From: an uncultured Bacilli bacterium
GTDB taxonomy: Bacteria > Bacillota_I > Bacilli_A > RF39 > UBA660
NCBI GenBank assembly: GCA_947589735.1
Contig: CANQCR010000009.1
Coordinates: 1-64,000 of the forward strand
Length of the DNA stretch: 64,000 bases
Reading direction: 5' to 3'
Under the pieces are notes generated by a model. It had not been told where the DNA came from, did no database searches, and saw nothing but the letters and a program-made list of their open reading frames with translations. Below are positions 45,451-53,675 of this stretch, one piece after another. The position numbers and the translations under genes are program-made. Numbering within the stretch: the first letter of the stretch is position 1; every line of letters starts with the position of its first letter.

Positions 45451-46200
45451 ATGAAAGAGAATCAAGAACTTAAGGATGAAGATAAATATCAAAAACTAAA
45501 TGATATGATTAAAGAATCTCATAATATCGTTTTCTTTGGTGGGGCTGGTGTCTCAACCGAAAGCGGTATTCCGGACTTTCGAAGTAAAGATGGATTATAT
45601 AACCAGCACTACAAGTATCCACCCGAAGAGATATTAAGTCATACATTTTTTATCGACCATATGGATGAGTTTTATACCTTTTATAGAGATAAATTAAATA
45701 GTTTAAAGTATGAACCTAATATAACGCATTATAAATTAGCTGCATTAGAAAAGAAGGGTAAGTTAAAAGCGGTTATAACCCAAAATATTGATGGTCTTCA
45801 TCAAAAAGCGGGATCAAAGGTTGTTTTTGAACTTCATGGTAGTGTCTTAAGAAACTACTGTACAAAGTGCCATAAGTTCTATGATGCTTCTTATGTTTTT
45901 GACGGCAAAGGTATTCCTAAATGTTCTTGTGGTGGGATTATTAAACCAGATGTCGTTCTTTATGAAGAAAGGTTAGATGATGAAGTAGTAAGTGGCGCTA
46001 CAAAGGCGATTAAAAAAGCGGATATGTTAATTGTTGCGGGTACGTCTTTGATGGTTTATCCTGCTAGTGGCTTAATCAATTACTTTAATGGTAAGTATCT
46101 TGTTTTAATCAACCGTTCAGCAACACCATATGATTATTTAGCCAATTTAGTTATTCATGATTCTTTAGGTAATGTATTTCAAAATATTTTAGATGATTAG
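45451..46200 (+). CDS. cobB: Sir2-family NAD-dependent protein deacylase
   Basis: Sirtuins remove acyl groups from lysine using NAD. The 249-residue protein has GGAGVSTESGIPDFRS near residue 30, the catalytic segment TQNIDGLHQKAG near 108 with His in ELHGS, a Cys4 zinc site (CTKC then CSCG near 130-155) and VAGTSLMVYPASGL near 195. All catalytic residues are intact. It begins a likely operon with the MBL-fold and pentapeptide genes (eight to eleven base gaps or overlaps). Confidence 0.95.
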   Translation: MKENQELKDEDKYQKLNDMIKESHNIVFFGGAGVSTESGIPDFRSKDGLYNQHYKYPPEEILSHTFFIDHMDEFYTFYRDKLNSLKYEPNITHYKLAALEKKGKLKAVITQNIDGLHQKAGSKVVFELHGSVLRNYCTKCHKFYDASYVFDGKGIPKCSCGGIIKPDVVLYEERLDDEVVSGATKAIKKADMLIVAGTSLMVYPASGLINYFNGKYLVLINRSATPYDYLANLVIHDSLGNVFQNILDD

Positions 46201-46211
46201 TAGGTGATATG

Positions 46212-47084
46212 ATGGAATTAATTAAAGTTGGGGATAAAACTTATTATCTTAAAAATCCCACAAATATAGGTATATATAAAGTTGATGATAAAAGTGTCTA
46301 TCTTATTGATTCAGGAAATGATAAGGATGCGGGTAGAAAAATATTGCATCTTATGGAAGATGAAGGATGGAAGATAAAGGGTATCATTAATACCCACTCT
46401 AATGCTGATCATATTGGTGGGAATAAAATTATCCAAGACCGGACCAACTGCGATATTTTAACGCACCAAATAGAAGATTGTTTTACCAGTTATCCTATTT
46501 TAGAGCCATCATTTCTTTATGGTGGATATCCTTTTAAAGATCTTAAAAATAAAACTTTACTAGCTAAAGAATCTTCGACCATACCCCTTAAAGATAATTT
46601 ACCGGAAGGATTAGAATATTTCTCTTTAAAGGGACATTTCTTTGATATGATTGGTATTAAAACAAGTGATGATGTCTATTTTTTAGCTGATGCCTTATTT
46701 AGTGAAGAGACGATAACGAAGTATCATTTATTCTTTATCTATGATGTCAGTGAATATCTAAAAACACTAGATTATCTTGATACTTTAGAAGGTAAATTAT
46801 TTATTCCATCACATGCTTCAGCTACCACATCAATTACATCTTTAGTTAAACTTAACCGGGATAAAATTGAAGAAATTACTAATAAAATATATCAGATATG
46901 CTCATCTGGTAAGACTTTTGAAGAAATCTTAAAAACTATTTTTGATGAATATAACTTAACGATGAATCTTAATCAATATGTTCTTGTCGGTAGTACTGTT
47001 AAATCCTATCTATCATATTTAGCTGATACGGGTAGATTAGGTTACACCTTTAAAAATAATGAAATGTTGTGGTACCAACTATGA
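46212..47084 (+). CDS. Metallo-beta-lactamase-fold hydrolase
   Basis: A 290-residue MBL-fold protein. The metal motif reads NTHSNADHIGGNK near residue 62, i.e. HxNxDH, where Asn replaces the second His of HxHxDH. A later His (GHFFDMIG near 140), an Asp (FLADALF) and a further His (IPSHAS near 200) complete the site. The variant is shared with a known subgroup, so it may bind a single metal or differ in substrate. The C-terminal 80 residues are helical. Follows the sirtuin gene closely. ATG 46212 preferred over 46209 for spacing. Confidence 0.88.
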   Translation: MELIKVGDKTYYLKNPTNIGIYKVDDKSVYLIDSGNDKDAGRKILHLMEDEGWKIKGIINTHSNADHIGGNKIIQDRTNCDILTHQIEDCFTSYPILEPSFLYGGYPFKDLKNKTLLAKESSTIPLKDNLPEGLEYFSLKGHFFDMIGIKTSDDVYFLADALFSEETITKYHLFFIYDVSEYLKTLDYLDTLEGKLFIPSHASATTSITSLVKLNRDKIEEITNKIYQICSSGKTFEEILKTIFDEYNLTMNLNQYVLVGSTVKSYLSYLADTGRLGYTFKNNEMLWYQL

Positions 47085-47707
47085 AAATAGAAAAACCTAA
47101 AGTTCAAAATTATCCCGAATATAGTTTAAGTATGGCCGTTAAAGAAAATAGTTTTCAGTATCATACTTATCTTGATACCCCTAAAGAAAACTTAAAAATA
47201 GGAGATGTAACCTTTGATAGTTGTCTTTTTAAAGGAATTGATTTTAGTAATATTTCTTTAAATGATGTCGATCTTATTGATGTTGTTTTTGAAGATTGTG
47301 ATTTATCAAACCAAGTTTTTGATAATCATCTTTTAAGACGTGTTCGTTTTAAAAATTGTCGCCTTTTGGGAGTATCATTTTTAGGCTCTTTAATTCGAGA
47401 CGTTGAAATTATTGAATGTAAGGCTAATTATATCAATTTAGCTACAGCTAAAATAAATAAGTTAGTTACTATAGATAGTGACTTTAGTGAAATGACTTTA
47501 TTAGATACAATGATTAAAAATTGGGAGGTTGATAATGTCAATTTCTCATCCTCCGAAATTATGACAACACCCTTAAAAGGGATTGATTTTTCAACATCTA
47601 AGATTACTAATATTCGAATTGATCATAAGTCACTAGCTGGTATGATTATTGACCGGATGCAAGCGGATGAACTTGTTAAAATGCTTGGTGTTACATTTAA
47701 AAGCTAA
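47081..47707 (+). CDS. Pentapeptide-repeat protein
   Basis: A 208-residue protein built largely of A(D/N)LxX-type repeats (CLFKGIDFSNISLNDVDLID, VFEDCDLSN, RFKNCRLLGVSF, DSDFSEMTLLD, VNFSSSEI, IDFSTSKI), expected to fold as a right-handed quadrilateral beta-helix. Members include Qnr-type gyrase protectors, but most have no known role. Its ATG overlaps the stop of the MBL-fold gene (ATGA), so it is translationally coupled. Last gene of the sirtuin operon. Confidence 0.85.
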   Translation: MKIEKPKVQNYPEYSLSMAVKENSFQYHTYLDTPKENLKIGDVTFDSCLFKGIDFSNISLNDVDLIDVVFEDCDLSNQVFDNHLLRRVRFKNCRLLGVSFLGSLIRDVEIIECKANYINLATAKINKLVTIDSDFSEMTLLDTMIKNWEVDNVNFSSSEIMTTPLKGIDFSTSKITNIRIDHKSLAGMIIDRMQADELVKMLGVTFKS

Positions 47708-47737
47708 AATACTTATCACATCTTTGATAAGTATTTT
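47705..47737 (+). terminator. Terminator of the sirtuin operon
   Basis: AAAATACTTATCA (47705-47717) pairs with bases 47724-47736: 13 bp, then more T. Confidence 0.9.
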
Positions 47738-47798
47738 TTTGAGTATCAACTATTGAATAAAAATAGATTTCGTACTAATATATTAATAGGTGAGTAAG

Positions 47799-48443
47799 TT
47801 GAAAAGTAGTAAGAAGGAAAAAGTAAGTTTTTATAGTATGTTTTGGCTCTTTATTTTTGGCTCTTGTTTTGGCTGGCTTTATGAAGTTATTTTTAGCCTT
47901 GTTGTTCATGGCGTTTTTATAAACCATTCGGCTTTAGTTATTGGCCCCTTTAATATTTGCTACGGAATTTGTGCTTGTGCGCTAACTTTTTTACTATATC
48001 GCTTTAAAGATAAAGGTATTATTCCCTTATTTTTGATAAGCTTTTTCTTAGGATCATTATTAGAATATATTATGAGTTGGGGAATGGAACTAGTCTTAGG
48101 CTTTTCGGCTTGGGACTATAGTGATATGTTTTTAAACATCAATGGCCGGGTATGTCTTGTTATGTCAACCCTTTGGGGAATACTTGGTATTGTTTGGATA
48201 AAATATATTTATCCTGTGATTGAAAAAATTATTAATAAGATACCTAAAACTTTAGGTGATAAATTAATAATTGGTTTATCAATTTTCTTAGTCTTTGATC
48301 TGGCATTAACGATTAGTGCGGTTATTAGGGCTAAAGAATGTGATGATGGGGTTGAGCCAAGAAATGCTTATGAAAGCTTTTTAGATAACACTTTCAACCG
48401 CGATTATTTATATAATATGTTCAATAATAGTTGGAGTGAGTAG
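47799..48443 (+). CDS. CmpB/PF06541-type membrane protein, second copy
   Basis: A 214-residue protein with five membrane segments. SCFGWLYEVIFSLVVHGVFINH near residue 28 and FFLGSLLEYIMSWGMELVLGFSAWDYS near 85 mark the same family as the gene at 43716, to which it is related in layout. The start is TTG at 47799, four bases after AGGTGAG; GTG 47790 overlaps that site. One base separates it from the GT28 glycosyltransferase gene, so they form an operon. Confidence 0.83.
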   Translation: MKSSKKEKVSFYSMFWLFIFGSCFGWLYEVIFSLVVHGVFINHSALVIGPFNICYGICACALTFLLYRFKDKGIIPLFLISFFLGSLLEYIMSWGMELVLGFSAWDYSDMFLNINGRVCLVMSTLWGILGIVWIKYIYPVIEKIINKIPKTLGDKLIIGLSIFLVFDLALTISAVIRAKECDDGVEPRNAYESFLDNTFNRDYLYNMFNNSWSE

Positions 48444-49523
48444 ATGAAAGTATTAGTACTATCTTGTAATACTGGTGGGGGACATAATTCGTGTGCTAAA
48501 TATATTAAAGAAGAGTTTAATCAAAATGGAATTGCTTGTGATTTTGTTGATTATTTTAGTATTTTAGGTGATAAACTATCTAAGAGGGTTGAAAAACTAT
48601 ATTTAAAATCAACCCATGGCAAAGGTAAACTTTTTAAAGGTGTTTATAAGCTAGGGGAAACTTATAGTAAAGTGGGGATTACAAGCCCCGTTTATGAGTT
48701 AAACAAACTCGCTAAAAATAAAATCCGCGACTATATTGAAAACAATCATTATGATGTGGTAATTTGCCCACATTTATTTCCATCAATGGCTGTTACATCT
48801 TTAAAAAAAGATGGCTATGATATTAAACTTATCAATGTCGCTACCGACTATACCAATATTCCTTTTTGGAATGAAACAACTCCTGATTATTTTGTTATTC
48901 CGCATCCTTCTTTGAAGGAAGAGTTTACAAATAAGGGTATTTTAGAAGAAGTGTTGTTGCCTCTTGGTATGCCGATATCAACCCGTTTTATTAAGAGTGA
49001 ATCTAATCTTTCTTTAAACTATGATAAACCAAATATCTTAGTTACATCAGGAAGTATGGGCTTTGGTAATTTAAAAGATGTCGTTAAAGCGCTTCTTAAA
49101 AACATTGATGCTTATATTATTGTTATTTGTGGTAATAATGAAAAATTATATCGTAAGCTTAGTAAGATAAAAAATGCTAATTTAATTGTTAAAGGTTTCG
49201 TAGATAATATGGACGCTTATATTAAATCTTGTGATGTCATCTTAACCAAACCAGGTGGTCTTACGAGTAGTGAAGTTGCGGTTTTAAATAAACCGATGAT
49301 TCATATTATGCCTATTCCTGGGGTAGAAAACTATAATGCTAATTTCTTTAAAAAATATCATCTAAGTTTAGTATCCAATACTACTAAAGAAATCATCGAT
49401 AATACTAAAAGATTATTAACTGATGATAAGTTAAAAGAAGAAATGCTTGCTAATCAAAACAAAGTTATATCAAAGACGGCTGCTGCTGATTTAGTAAAGT
49501 TTATAGAAGGAAAAATAAAATAA
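48444..49523 (+). CDS. MGDG-synthase/UgtP-type glycosyltransferase (GT28)
   Basis: A 359-residue GT-B enzyme of the type that moves glucose or galactose from the UDP-sugar to diacylglycerol. The N-terminal half starts with VLVLSCNTGGGHNSCAKYI, followed by the family's helical acceptor part (KSTHGKGKLFKGVYKLGE). The C-terminal half has VTSGSMGFGNLKDVV near 200 and the nucleotide-sugar site KPGGLTSSEVAVLNKP near 270. Probably makes glycolipid for the membrane and lipoteichoic acid anchor. Cotranscribed with the membrane protein before it. Confidence 0.92.
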   Translation: MKVLVLSCNTGGGHNSCAKYIKEEFNQNGIACDFVDYFSILGDKLSKRVEKLYLKSTHGKGKLFKGVYKLGETYSKVGITSPVYELNKLAKNKIRDYIENNHYDVVICPHLFPSMAVTSLKKDGYDIKLINVATDYTNIPFWNETTPDYFVIPHPSLKEEFTNKGILEEVLLPLGMPISTRFIKSESNLSLNYDKPNILVTSGSMGFGNLKDVVKALLKNIDAYIIVICGNNEKLYRKLSKIKNANLIVKGFVDNMDAYIKSCDVILTKPGGLTSSEVAVLNKPMIHIMPIPGVENYNANFFKKYHLSLVSNTTKEIIDNTKRLLTDDKLKEEMLANQNKVISKTAAADLVKFIEGKIK

Positions 49524-49544
49524 AGCGATGAAAATCGCTTTTAT
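49522..49544 (+). terminator. Intrinsic terminator (GAAA loop)
   Basis: AAAGCGAT (49522-49529), GAAA and ATCGCTTT (49534-49541). Confidence 0.85.
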
Positions 49545-49560
49545 AGTGTCAAAAGATGCG

Positions 49561-49589
49561 TTGACAATTATCTTGTTATTCCCTAAAAT
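49561..49589 (+). promoter_or_regulatory. Sigma-A promoter
   Basis: TTGACA (49561-49566), 17 bases and TAAAAT (49584-49589). Confidence 0.85.
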
Positions 49590-49606
49590 ATAGTAAAGGT
49601 GATTAT

Positions 49607-50077
49607 ATGAATATATATGATATTTTAAATGAACTTCATATTGTGTATGAAGAAGTTAGTCACAAAGCCGTTTTTTCATCAGAAGAATCGCAACACATTA
49701 AAGAATTGATTAAAGGTGTTGGTGTTAAAAATATTTTCTTAACCGATCACAAAGGACATTATTATCTTTATTTATTTGATGATATGAAACGCGCTAATAT
49801 CAAAAATGTTAGTAAAGAGGCTAGTGCCGGTCATTTATCTTTTGCCAGCCCTGACGAATTAAAAGAAATCTTAAAATTAGATCTTGGTAGTGTCACACCA
49901 CTTGGAATTATTAATGATAAAGATAATGTCGTAACAATTATTATTGATGAAGACTTAAAAGGTAAACGTTTGTTGATGCACCCTGATACCAACACGAAGA
50001 CTTTAGCGCTTTCTTATGATGATTTAATTAAGTTTATTGAATATGAACATCATCAATATTTACTTATTAAAAATTGA
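49607..50077 (+). CDS. YbaK/PrdX-type aminoacyl-tRNA deacylase
   Basis: A 156-residue free-standing editing domain related to the ProRS INS domain. The family hydrolyses mischarged tRNA, for example Ala-tRNA(Pro). GVKNIFLTDHKGHYYLYLF near residue 38 contains the conserved Lys, and ASPDELKEILKLDLGSVTPLGI near 85 the Gly-x-x-x-Pro segment. The end matches PrdX/ProXp-type proteins. RBS AGGTGAT. First gene of a short operon with the YjbR-like gene and a membrane protein. Confidence 0.88.
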   Translation: MNIYDILNELHIVYEEVSHKAVFSSEESQHIKELIKGVGVKNIFLTDHKGHYYLYLFDDMKRANIKNVSKEASAGHLSFASPDELKEILKLDLGSVTPLGIINDKDNVVTIIIDEDLKGKRLLMHPDTNTKTLALSYDDLIKFIEYEHHQYLLIKN

Positions 50078-50087
50078 GGTGTTATAA

Positions 50088-50750
50088 ATGGAAGAAGAAA
50101 TATTTAAACGAAGTAAGATTCTTTATGATAAATTAATTCCTTATGGCTTTAAAAAAGAAAATGATACTTACATAATGACTAAACTAATTTTAAATGATAC
50201 TTTTAAAGTTGAGGTTAAAGTAGAAAAAGATAGGGTTAAAGTAAGTGTTTATGATTTAGATTATGGCGCTGAATATACTAATTATCGCCTTGATCATCCT
50301 AATTCTTTTGCTTATCAAGTTAAAGAAGCTGTTGATAGTATTTTAGTTGATATTAAAAATAAATGTACGATGCCAAGAGCTTTTATAAGTGATCAAGCTA
50401 ATGAGATTGCGCGTTTAATTTTTGAAGAATACGGGGATCAACCTAACTTTGAATGGGCTGATGCTCCCGGGTATGCCACTTTTCATCACAATGATAATCA
50501 TAAGTGGTATGCTATTATTATGAATATTGATAGAAGTAAACTAGAACCCAAGAAGAAGGGTATGATTGAGATAATTAATGTCAAACTAGATCCCTTAAAG
50601 ATTACGGATTTATTAAGAAAAGAAGGCTTTTATAAGGCTTATCATATGAATAAGAAAAACTGGATTTCCCTTATTTTAGATGGAACGATTAAAGACCAAG
50701 ATATTATGGCTTTAATTTATGAAAGCTATAATCTAACGAAAAAGAGGTAA
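50088..50750 (+). CDS. MmcQ/YjbR-family protein
   Basis: A 220-residue protein with two parts. The C-terminal 110 residues carry the YjbR pattern HKWYAIIMNIDRSKL, EIINVKLDPLKITDLLRKEGFYKAYHMNKKNWISLILDG, DIMALIYESYNLT; the family has a CyaY-like fold and is thought to bind DNA. The N-terminal half (about 1-100) is a beta-rich part often found fused to it. Ten bases after the deacylase gene. Confidence 0.87.
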   Translation: MEEEIFKRSKILYDKLIPYGFKKENDTYIMTKLILNDTFKVEVKVEKDRVKVSVYDLDYGAEYTNYRLDHPNSFAYQVKEAVDSILVDIKNKCTMPRAFISDQANEIARLIFEEYGDQPNFEWADAPGYATFHHNDNHKWYAIIMNIDRSKLEPKKKGMIEIINVKLDPLKITDLLRKEGFYKAYHMNKKNWISLILDGTIKDQDIMALIYESYNLTKKR

Positions 50751-50752
50751 AG

Positions 50753-51124
50753 ATGAATAATAAGATTAATCTAATAGCGACTGTCCAAAGAATAATGACG
50801 GCAATAATCACGATGATAATTCTTCTTTGGGCAAGCCTTAAAAATGGTTTAATGGTTCAAATATTCATTTTGCCTTTTCTTATTTGTACAATTGCTTATC
50901 TTTTCGAAAATATTTTTTTCTTACTAAAGAAAGATAAACTTACGAAAATAGCTCATAAAATATTTGCGATAAGCATCTTTAGTTATGCGCTTGGCTTTTT
51001 AATCTATGCCATATACGATATTATTAAAAATAGAAATTATTCTTTTATTATCATTGTTTTAATTGATGTTATGATTTTAAGTTATATGATAAAAAAGACT
51101 TTTTTTAAGAAAAAGACGAAATAA
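50753..51124 (+). CDS. Small four-helix membrane protein
   Basis: A 123-residue protein with four hydrophobic segments (about 10-27, 31-50, 68-87, 93-112) and a basic end (KKTFFKKKTK). I cannot name a family. Two bases after the YjbR-like gene, so co-transcribed; the ribosome-binding site AAGAGGTAAAG lies in the preceding gene's end. Confidence 0.75.
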   Translation: MNNKINLIATVQRIMTAIITMIILLWASLKNGLMVQIFILPFLICTIAYLFENIFFLLKKDKLTKIAHKIFAISIFSYALGFLIYAIYDIIKNRNYSFIIIVLIDVMILSYMIKKTFFKKKTK

Positions 51125-51175
51125 TATCCTCGGATATTATTTTTTTTGTTATAATTAGTTATAGAAGGTGATGAT

Positions 51176-51883
51176 ATGAAACGTAATGTTATAAGTGTAG
51201 TTATTATTACATTACTTGTGATTGGTTTAGGAATTAGTGTTTTCTTTAATTTAATGCCTACAGAAACTAAAAAAGAAGAATTGCCTACTTTACCTAAACC
51301 AGAATTAGCTGAAGGCTTAAGAGGTAAACAATTTGGTATTGATAAAAATATTGATGAAACGACAATTGATAAATATCTAAATCGTCCTGATAGTGTTTAC
51401 CGGGATATGCGAATGTTAAAAGATCCTGGTAATTATGAAGCTATTGGTGGAGACTCATACCTATCTGGCTTTATTAAAGGCTTTGAAGTTGTACCTTATC
51501 CACTTTTAGTTAATGTAAGTGGTTTACCTGAAGAAGTAGGGGATAGCTATACTGGTAAAACTTTATATACGGAAAAAGATGGTAAATATACCCCTAACTA
51601 TGAAGAATCGTTAAGTATTTTAGAGTATTATTTTCCAAAGGATAAAAATATTTTCTTAATTTGTGGCGGTGGCGGTTACGCTGGTATGACAAAAAATATG
51701 CTTATAAGTTTAGGTTGGGATGAAGATAAACTTTATAATATTGGTGGTTATTGGTATTATGAAGGCGATAATAAAGTTCAAGTTAAACGTGAAAAAGATG
51801 GCAAAGATGTTTATGATTTTTATAAAGTCATATATCATGATATTGACTTTGATAATCTAACGGAGATTAGCGATGAAGAATAA
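51176..51883 (+). CDS. Exported rhodanese-like protein
   Basis: A 235-residue protein anchored by one N-terminal segment (about 5-25). The rest contains a rhodanese-like domain: VSGLPEEVGDSYTG near 118, and the active-loop segment NIFLICGGGGYAGMTKNMLISLGWD near 160, with the Cys retained but the usual charged loop replaced by Gly. It may bind rather than transfer sulphur. The next gene, an exported thioredoxin-fold protein, overlaps it by 11 bases, suggesting a joint extracytoplasmic thiol function. RBS GAAGGTGATG. Confidence 0.8.
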   Translation: MKRNVISVVIITLLVIGLGISVFFNLMPTETKKEELPTLPKPELAEGLRGKQFGIDKNIDETTIDKYLNRPDSVYRDMRMLKDPGNYEAIGGDSYLSGFIKGFEVVPYPLLVNVSGLPEEVGDSYTGKTLYTEKDGKYTPNYEESLSILEYYFPKDKNIFLICGGGGYAGMTKNMLISLGWDEDKLYNIGGYWYYEGDNKVQVKREKDGKDVYDFYKVIYHDIDFDNLTEISDEE

Positions 51884-52373
51884 AAAAGTATTAATCGCAA
51901 TCATTACTATCATAGTTATCTTAGTAGCTGGTCTTGTAATATTTATCTTAACACGCCCTGAAAAACCTATTAAAGAAGATTATACTGGTGAACAGTTTAC
52001 TTTAGATGCTGCCTATTATAATAAAGGTGAGTATCTTGAGAAAGATAAAGATGAAGTTTTAAAACTCTTAGAAGATAAAGCTAGTTTCTTACTTTTTACG
52101 CATAACGATTATTGTACGATGCCGATACCTAGTGATACGATTTTTCAAAAGACGATGGATAAATATGATATCGATGTTATAAAACTATCTTTTGCCGAGT
52201 TTAAAGAAACACCTCTTTATGATACTGTTAAATTAGCGCCATCCTTTATTCTTATTGAAAATGGTGAAATTAAAAGCTATTTAAGAGCTGATAAAGATGA
52301 AGACTATGACCGTTATCAGAAGGAAGCTAACTTTGAAAGTTGGTTAAGTAGTTATGTCAATTTAACTAAATAG
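51873..52373 (+). CDS. Exported thioredoxin-fold protein with a modified active site
   Basis: A 166-residue protein with an N-terminal anchor (about 5-26) and a thioredoxin-like domain. The active-site position reads FLLFTHNDYCTMPIPSD near residue 78, i.e. Cys-Thr-Met-Pro in place of CxxC, so only the first Cys remains; the cis-Pro segment (KLAPSFILIENGEI near 130) is kept. A redox-active disulphide is therefore unlikely, but mixed-disulphide or isomerase activity is possible. Coupled to the rhodanese-like gene. Confidence 0.8.
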   Translation: MKNKKVLIAIITIIVILVAGLVIFILTRPEKPIKEDYTGEQFTLDAAYYNKGEYLEKDKDEVLKLLEDKASFLLFTHNDYCTMPIPSDTIFQKTMDKYDIDVIKLSFAEFKETPLYDTVKLAPSFILIENGEIKSYLRADKDEDYDRYQKEANFESWLSSYVNLTK

Positions 52374-52402
52374 AGTAGATTATGAAAATAATCTACTTTT
52401 TA
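52374..52402 (+). terminator. Intrinsic terminator
   Basis: AGTAGATTA (52374-52382) and TAATCTACT (52389-52397) with T-tail. Confidence 0.85.
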
Positions 52403-52404
52403 TA

Positions 52405-52434
52405 TTGACAAAAGTTATATAGTGTTATATAGTG
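52405..52434 (+). promoter_or_regulatory. Promoter and tandem repeat before the GntR-ABC operon
   Basis: TTGACA (52405-52410), 17 bases and TATAGT (52428-52433). TTATATAGTG is repeated directly at 52415-52424 and 52425-52434, covering the -10; a likely binding site for the GntR-type repressor encoded next. Confidence 0.7.
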
Positions 52435-52452
52435 TTATGTGTGAGGTGCATT

Positions 52453-52827
52453 ATGCGAATAATTGTAAGTAATAGTAGCCCCGTTCCTATCTATGAACAG
52501 ATTAAAAAGGCCATTATGGATCAAATTATGAATGATGAGTTAAAAGAAAATGAGCCTTTACCATCAATTAGGGCCTTAGCTAGGGATATTAAAATTAGTG
52601 TTATGACCATTAAAAAAGCTTATGATGAATTAGAAAGTGAAGGCTATATTAAAGTTGTCCAAGGTAAGGGAACTTTTGTTAGTCCTAAAAATCCTGATTT
52701 GGCTTTAGAAAATGCCCAAAAGGAAATTGAAAAGCATCTAGAGGAAGCTTTAAATATTGCTAGTAGGTATGATATATCCAAAGAAGATTTAAAAGAATTA
52801 ATTGATATTTTAGGAGGCGAGGCATAA
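52453..52827 (+). CDS. GntR-family regulator (YtrA subfamily)
   Basis: A 124-residue repressor: N-terminal GntR winged helix (PIYEQIKKAIMDQIMNDELKENEPLPSIRALARDIKISVMTIKKAYDELESEGYI) and a short helical dimer part, as in YtrA, which controls its own ABC operon. The ATG at 52453 follows GAGGTG; the upstream in-frame ATG lacks a ribosome-binding site. Its stop overlaps the ATPase start (TAATG). Confidence 0.93.
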   Translation: MRIIVSNSSPVPIYEQIKKAIMDQIMNDELKENEPLPSIRALARDIKISVMTIKKAYDELESEGYIKVVQGKGTFVSPKNPDLALENAQKEIEKHLEEALNIASRYDISKEDLKELIDILGGEA

Positions 52828-53675
52828 TGGATGCTATTAATGTTAAAGATTTAGTTAAAGAATATCGTAATTTTACTTTAGGTAGTTTAAATGTTACGAT
52901 TCCATCTGGTTATATTGTTGGTTTAATCGGAGAAAATGGGGCTGGAAAAACAACCTTCATTAAGTGTTTGTTAGAAATTATTAAACCAACGAAAGGGACA
53001 ATTAAACTTTTAGGACAAGATATTAAAGATGCCAAAGAAGATATTGGTGTTGTCTTAGATGATATGTTTTTTCCAGAAATATTACAAGTTAAAGATATAA
53101 GTGCCGTTATGAAAGGCATTTATCAAAAATGGGATGAAGAATTATTCTTTAAATATTTAAAAGATTTTAATTTAGACCCTAATAAAATTATTAAGACATT
53201 ATCTAAAGGTATGCATAAAAAACTAGAAATAGCAACCGCTTTAGCGCACCATCCGAAACTTCTTATTCTAGATGAACCAACCGAAGGCTTAGATCCGGTT
53301 GTTCGAAGTGAAGTTTTAGATATCTTTTTAAACTTTATTCAAGATGAAGAACATAGTGTTTTATTATCAACCCACATTACGAGTGATTTAGAACATATTG
53401 CTGATCGCATCATTTTTATTGCTGATGGAAAAATCTTAATGGAAAAAGACCGGGATGAGTTATTAGATAATTATGGTATCTTAAAAGTTAATGTCGATGA
53501 GATTGATAAGATTGCCAAAGAAGACATCATCGCTTGTCTTAAACATCGCTATGACTATGAAATTCTTGTCAGTGAGAAAGATAAGATAAGTAAAAAGTAT
53601 CCTAACTATATTGTTGATAAGATAACTTTAGAAGAATTGATGGTTTTAATGATTAAGGGGGAAAGACAATGTTAG
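52827..53675 (+). CDS. ABC transporter ATP-binding protein (YtrB-like)
   Basis: A 282-residue nucleotide-binding subunit of an ABC-2 exporter. Walker A GENGAGKTT near residue 36, signature TLSKGMHKKLEIA near 130 (LSKGM as in the YtrB/BcrA groups), Walker B LLILDEPTEGLDPV and H-loop LSTHI are intact. The C-terminal 70 residues are the extension found in that group. Flanked by its regulator and its permease with overlaps on both sides. Confidence 0.93.
   Translation: MDAINVKDLVKEYRNFTLGSLNVTIPSGYIVGLIGENGAGKTTFIKCLLEIIKPTKGTIKLLGQDIKDAKEDIGVVLDDMFFPEILQVKDISAVMKGIYQKWDEELFFKYLKDFNLDPNKIIKTLSKGMHKKLEIATALAHHPKLLILDEPTEGLDPVVRSEVLDIFLNFIQDEEHSVLLSTHITSDLEHIADRIIFIADGKILMEKDRDELLDNYGILKVNVDEIDKIAKEDIIACLKHRYDYEILVSEKDKISKKYPNYIVDKITLEELMVLMIKGERQC

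Noticed and set aside
52415-52434. Short CRISPR-like repeats
   Set aside because: Only two adjacent 10-bp repeats without spacers and without cas genes; better explained as an operator.
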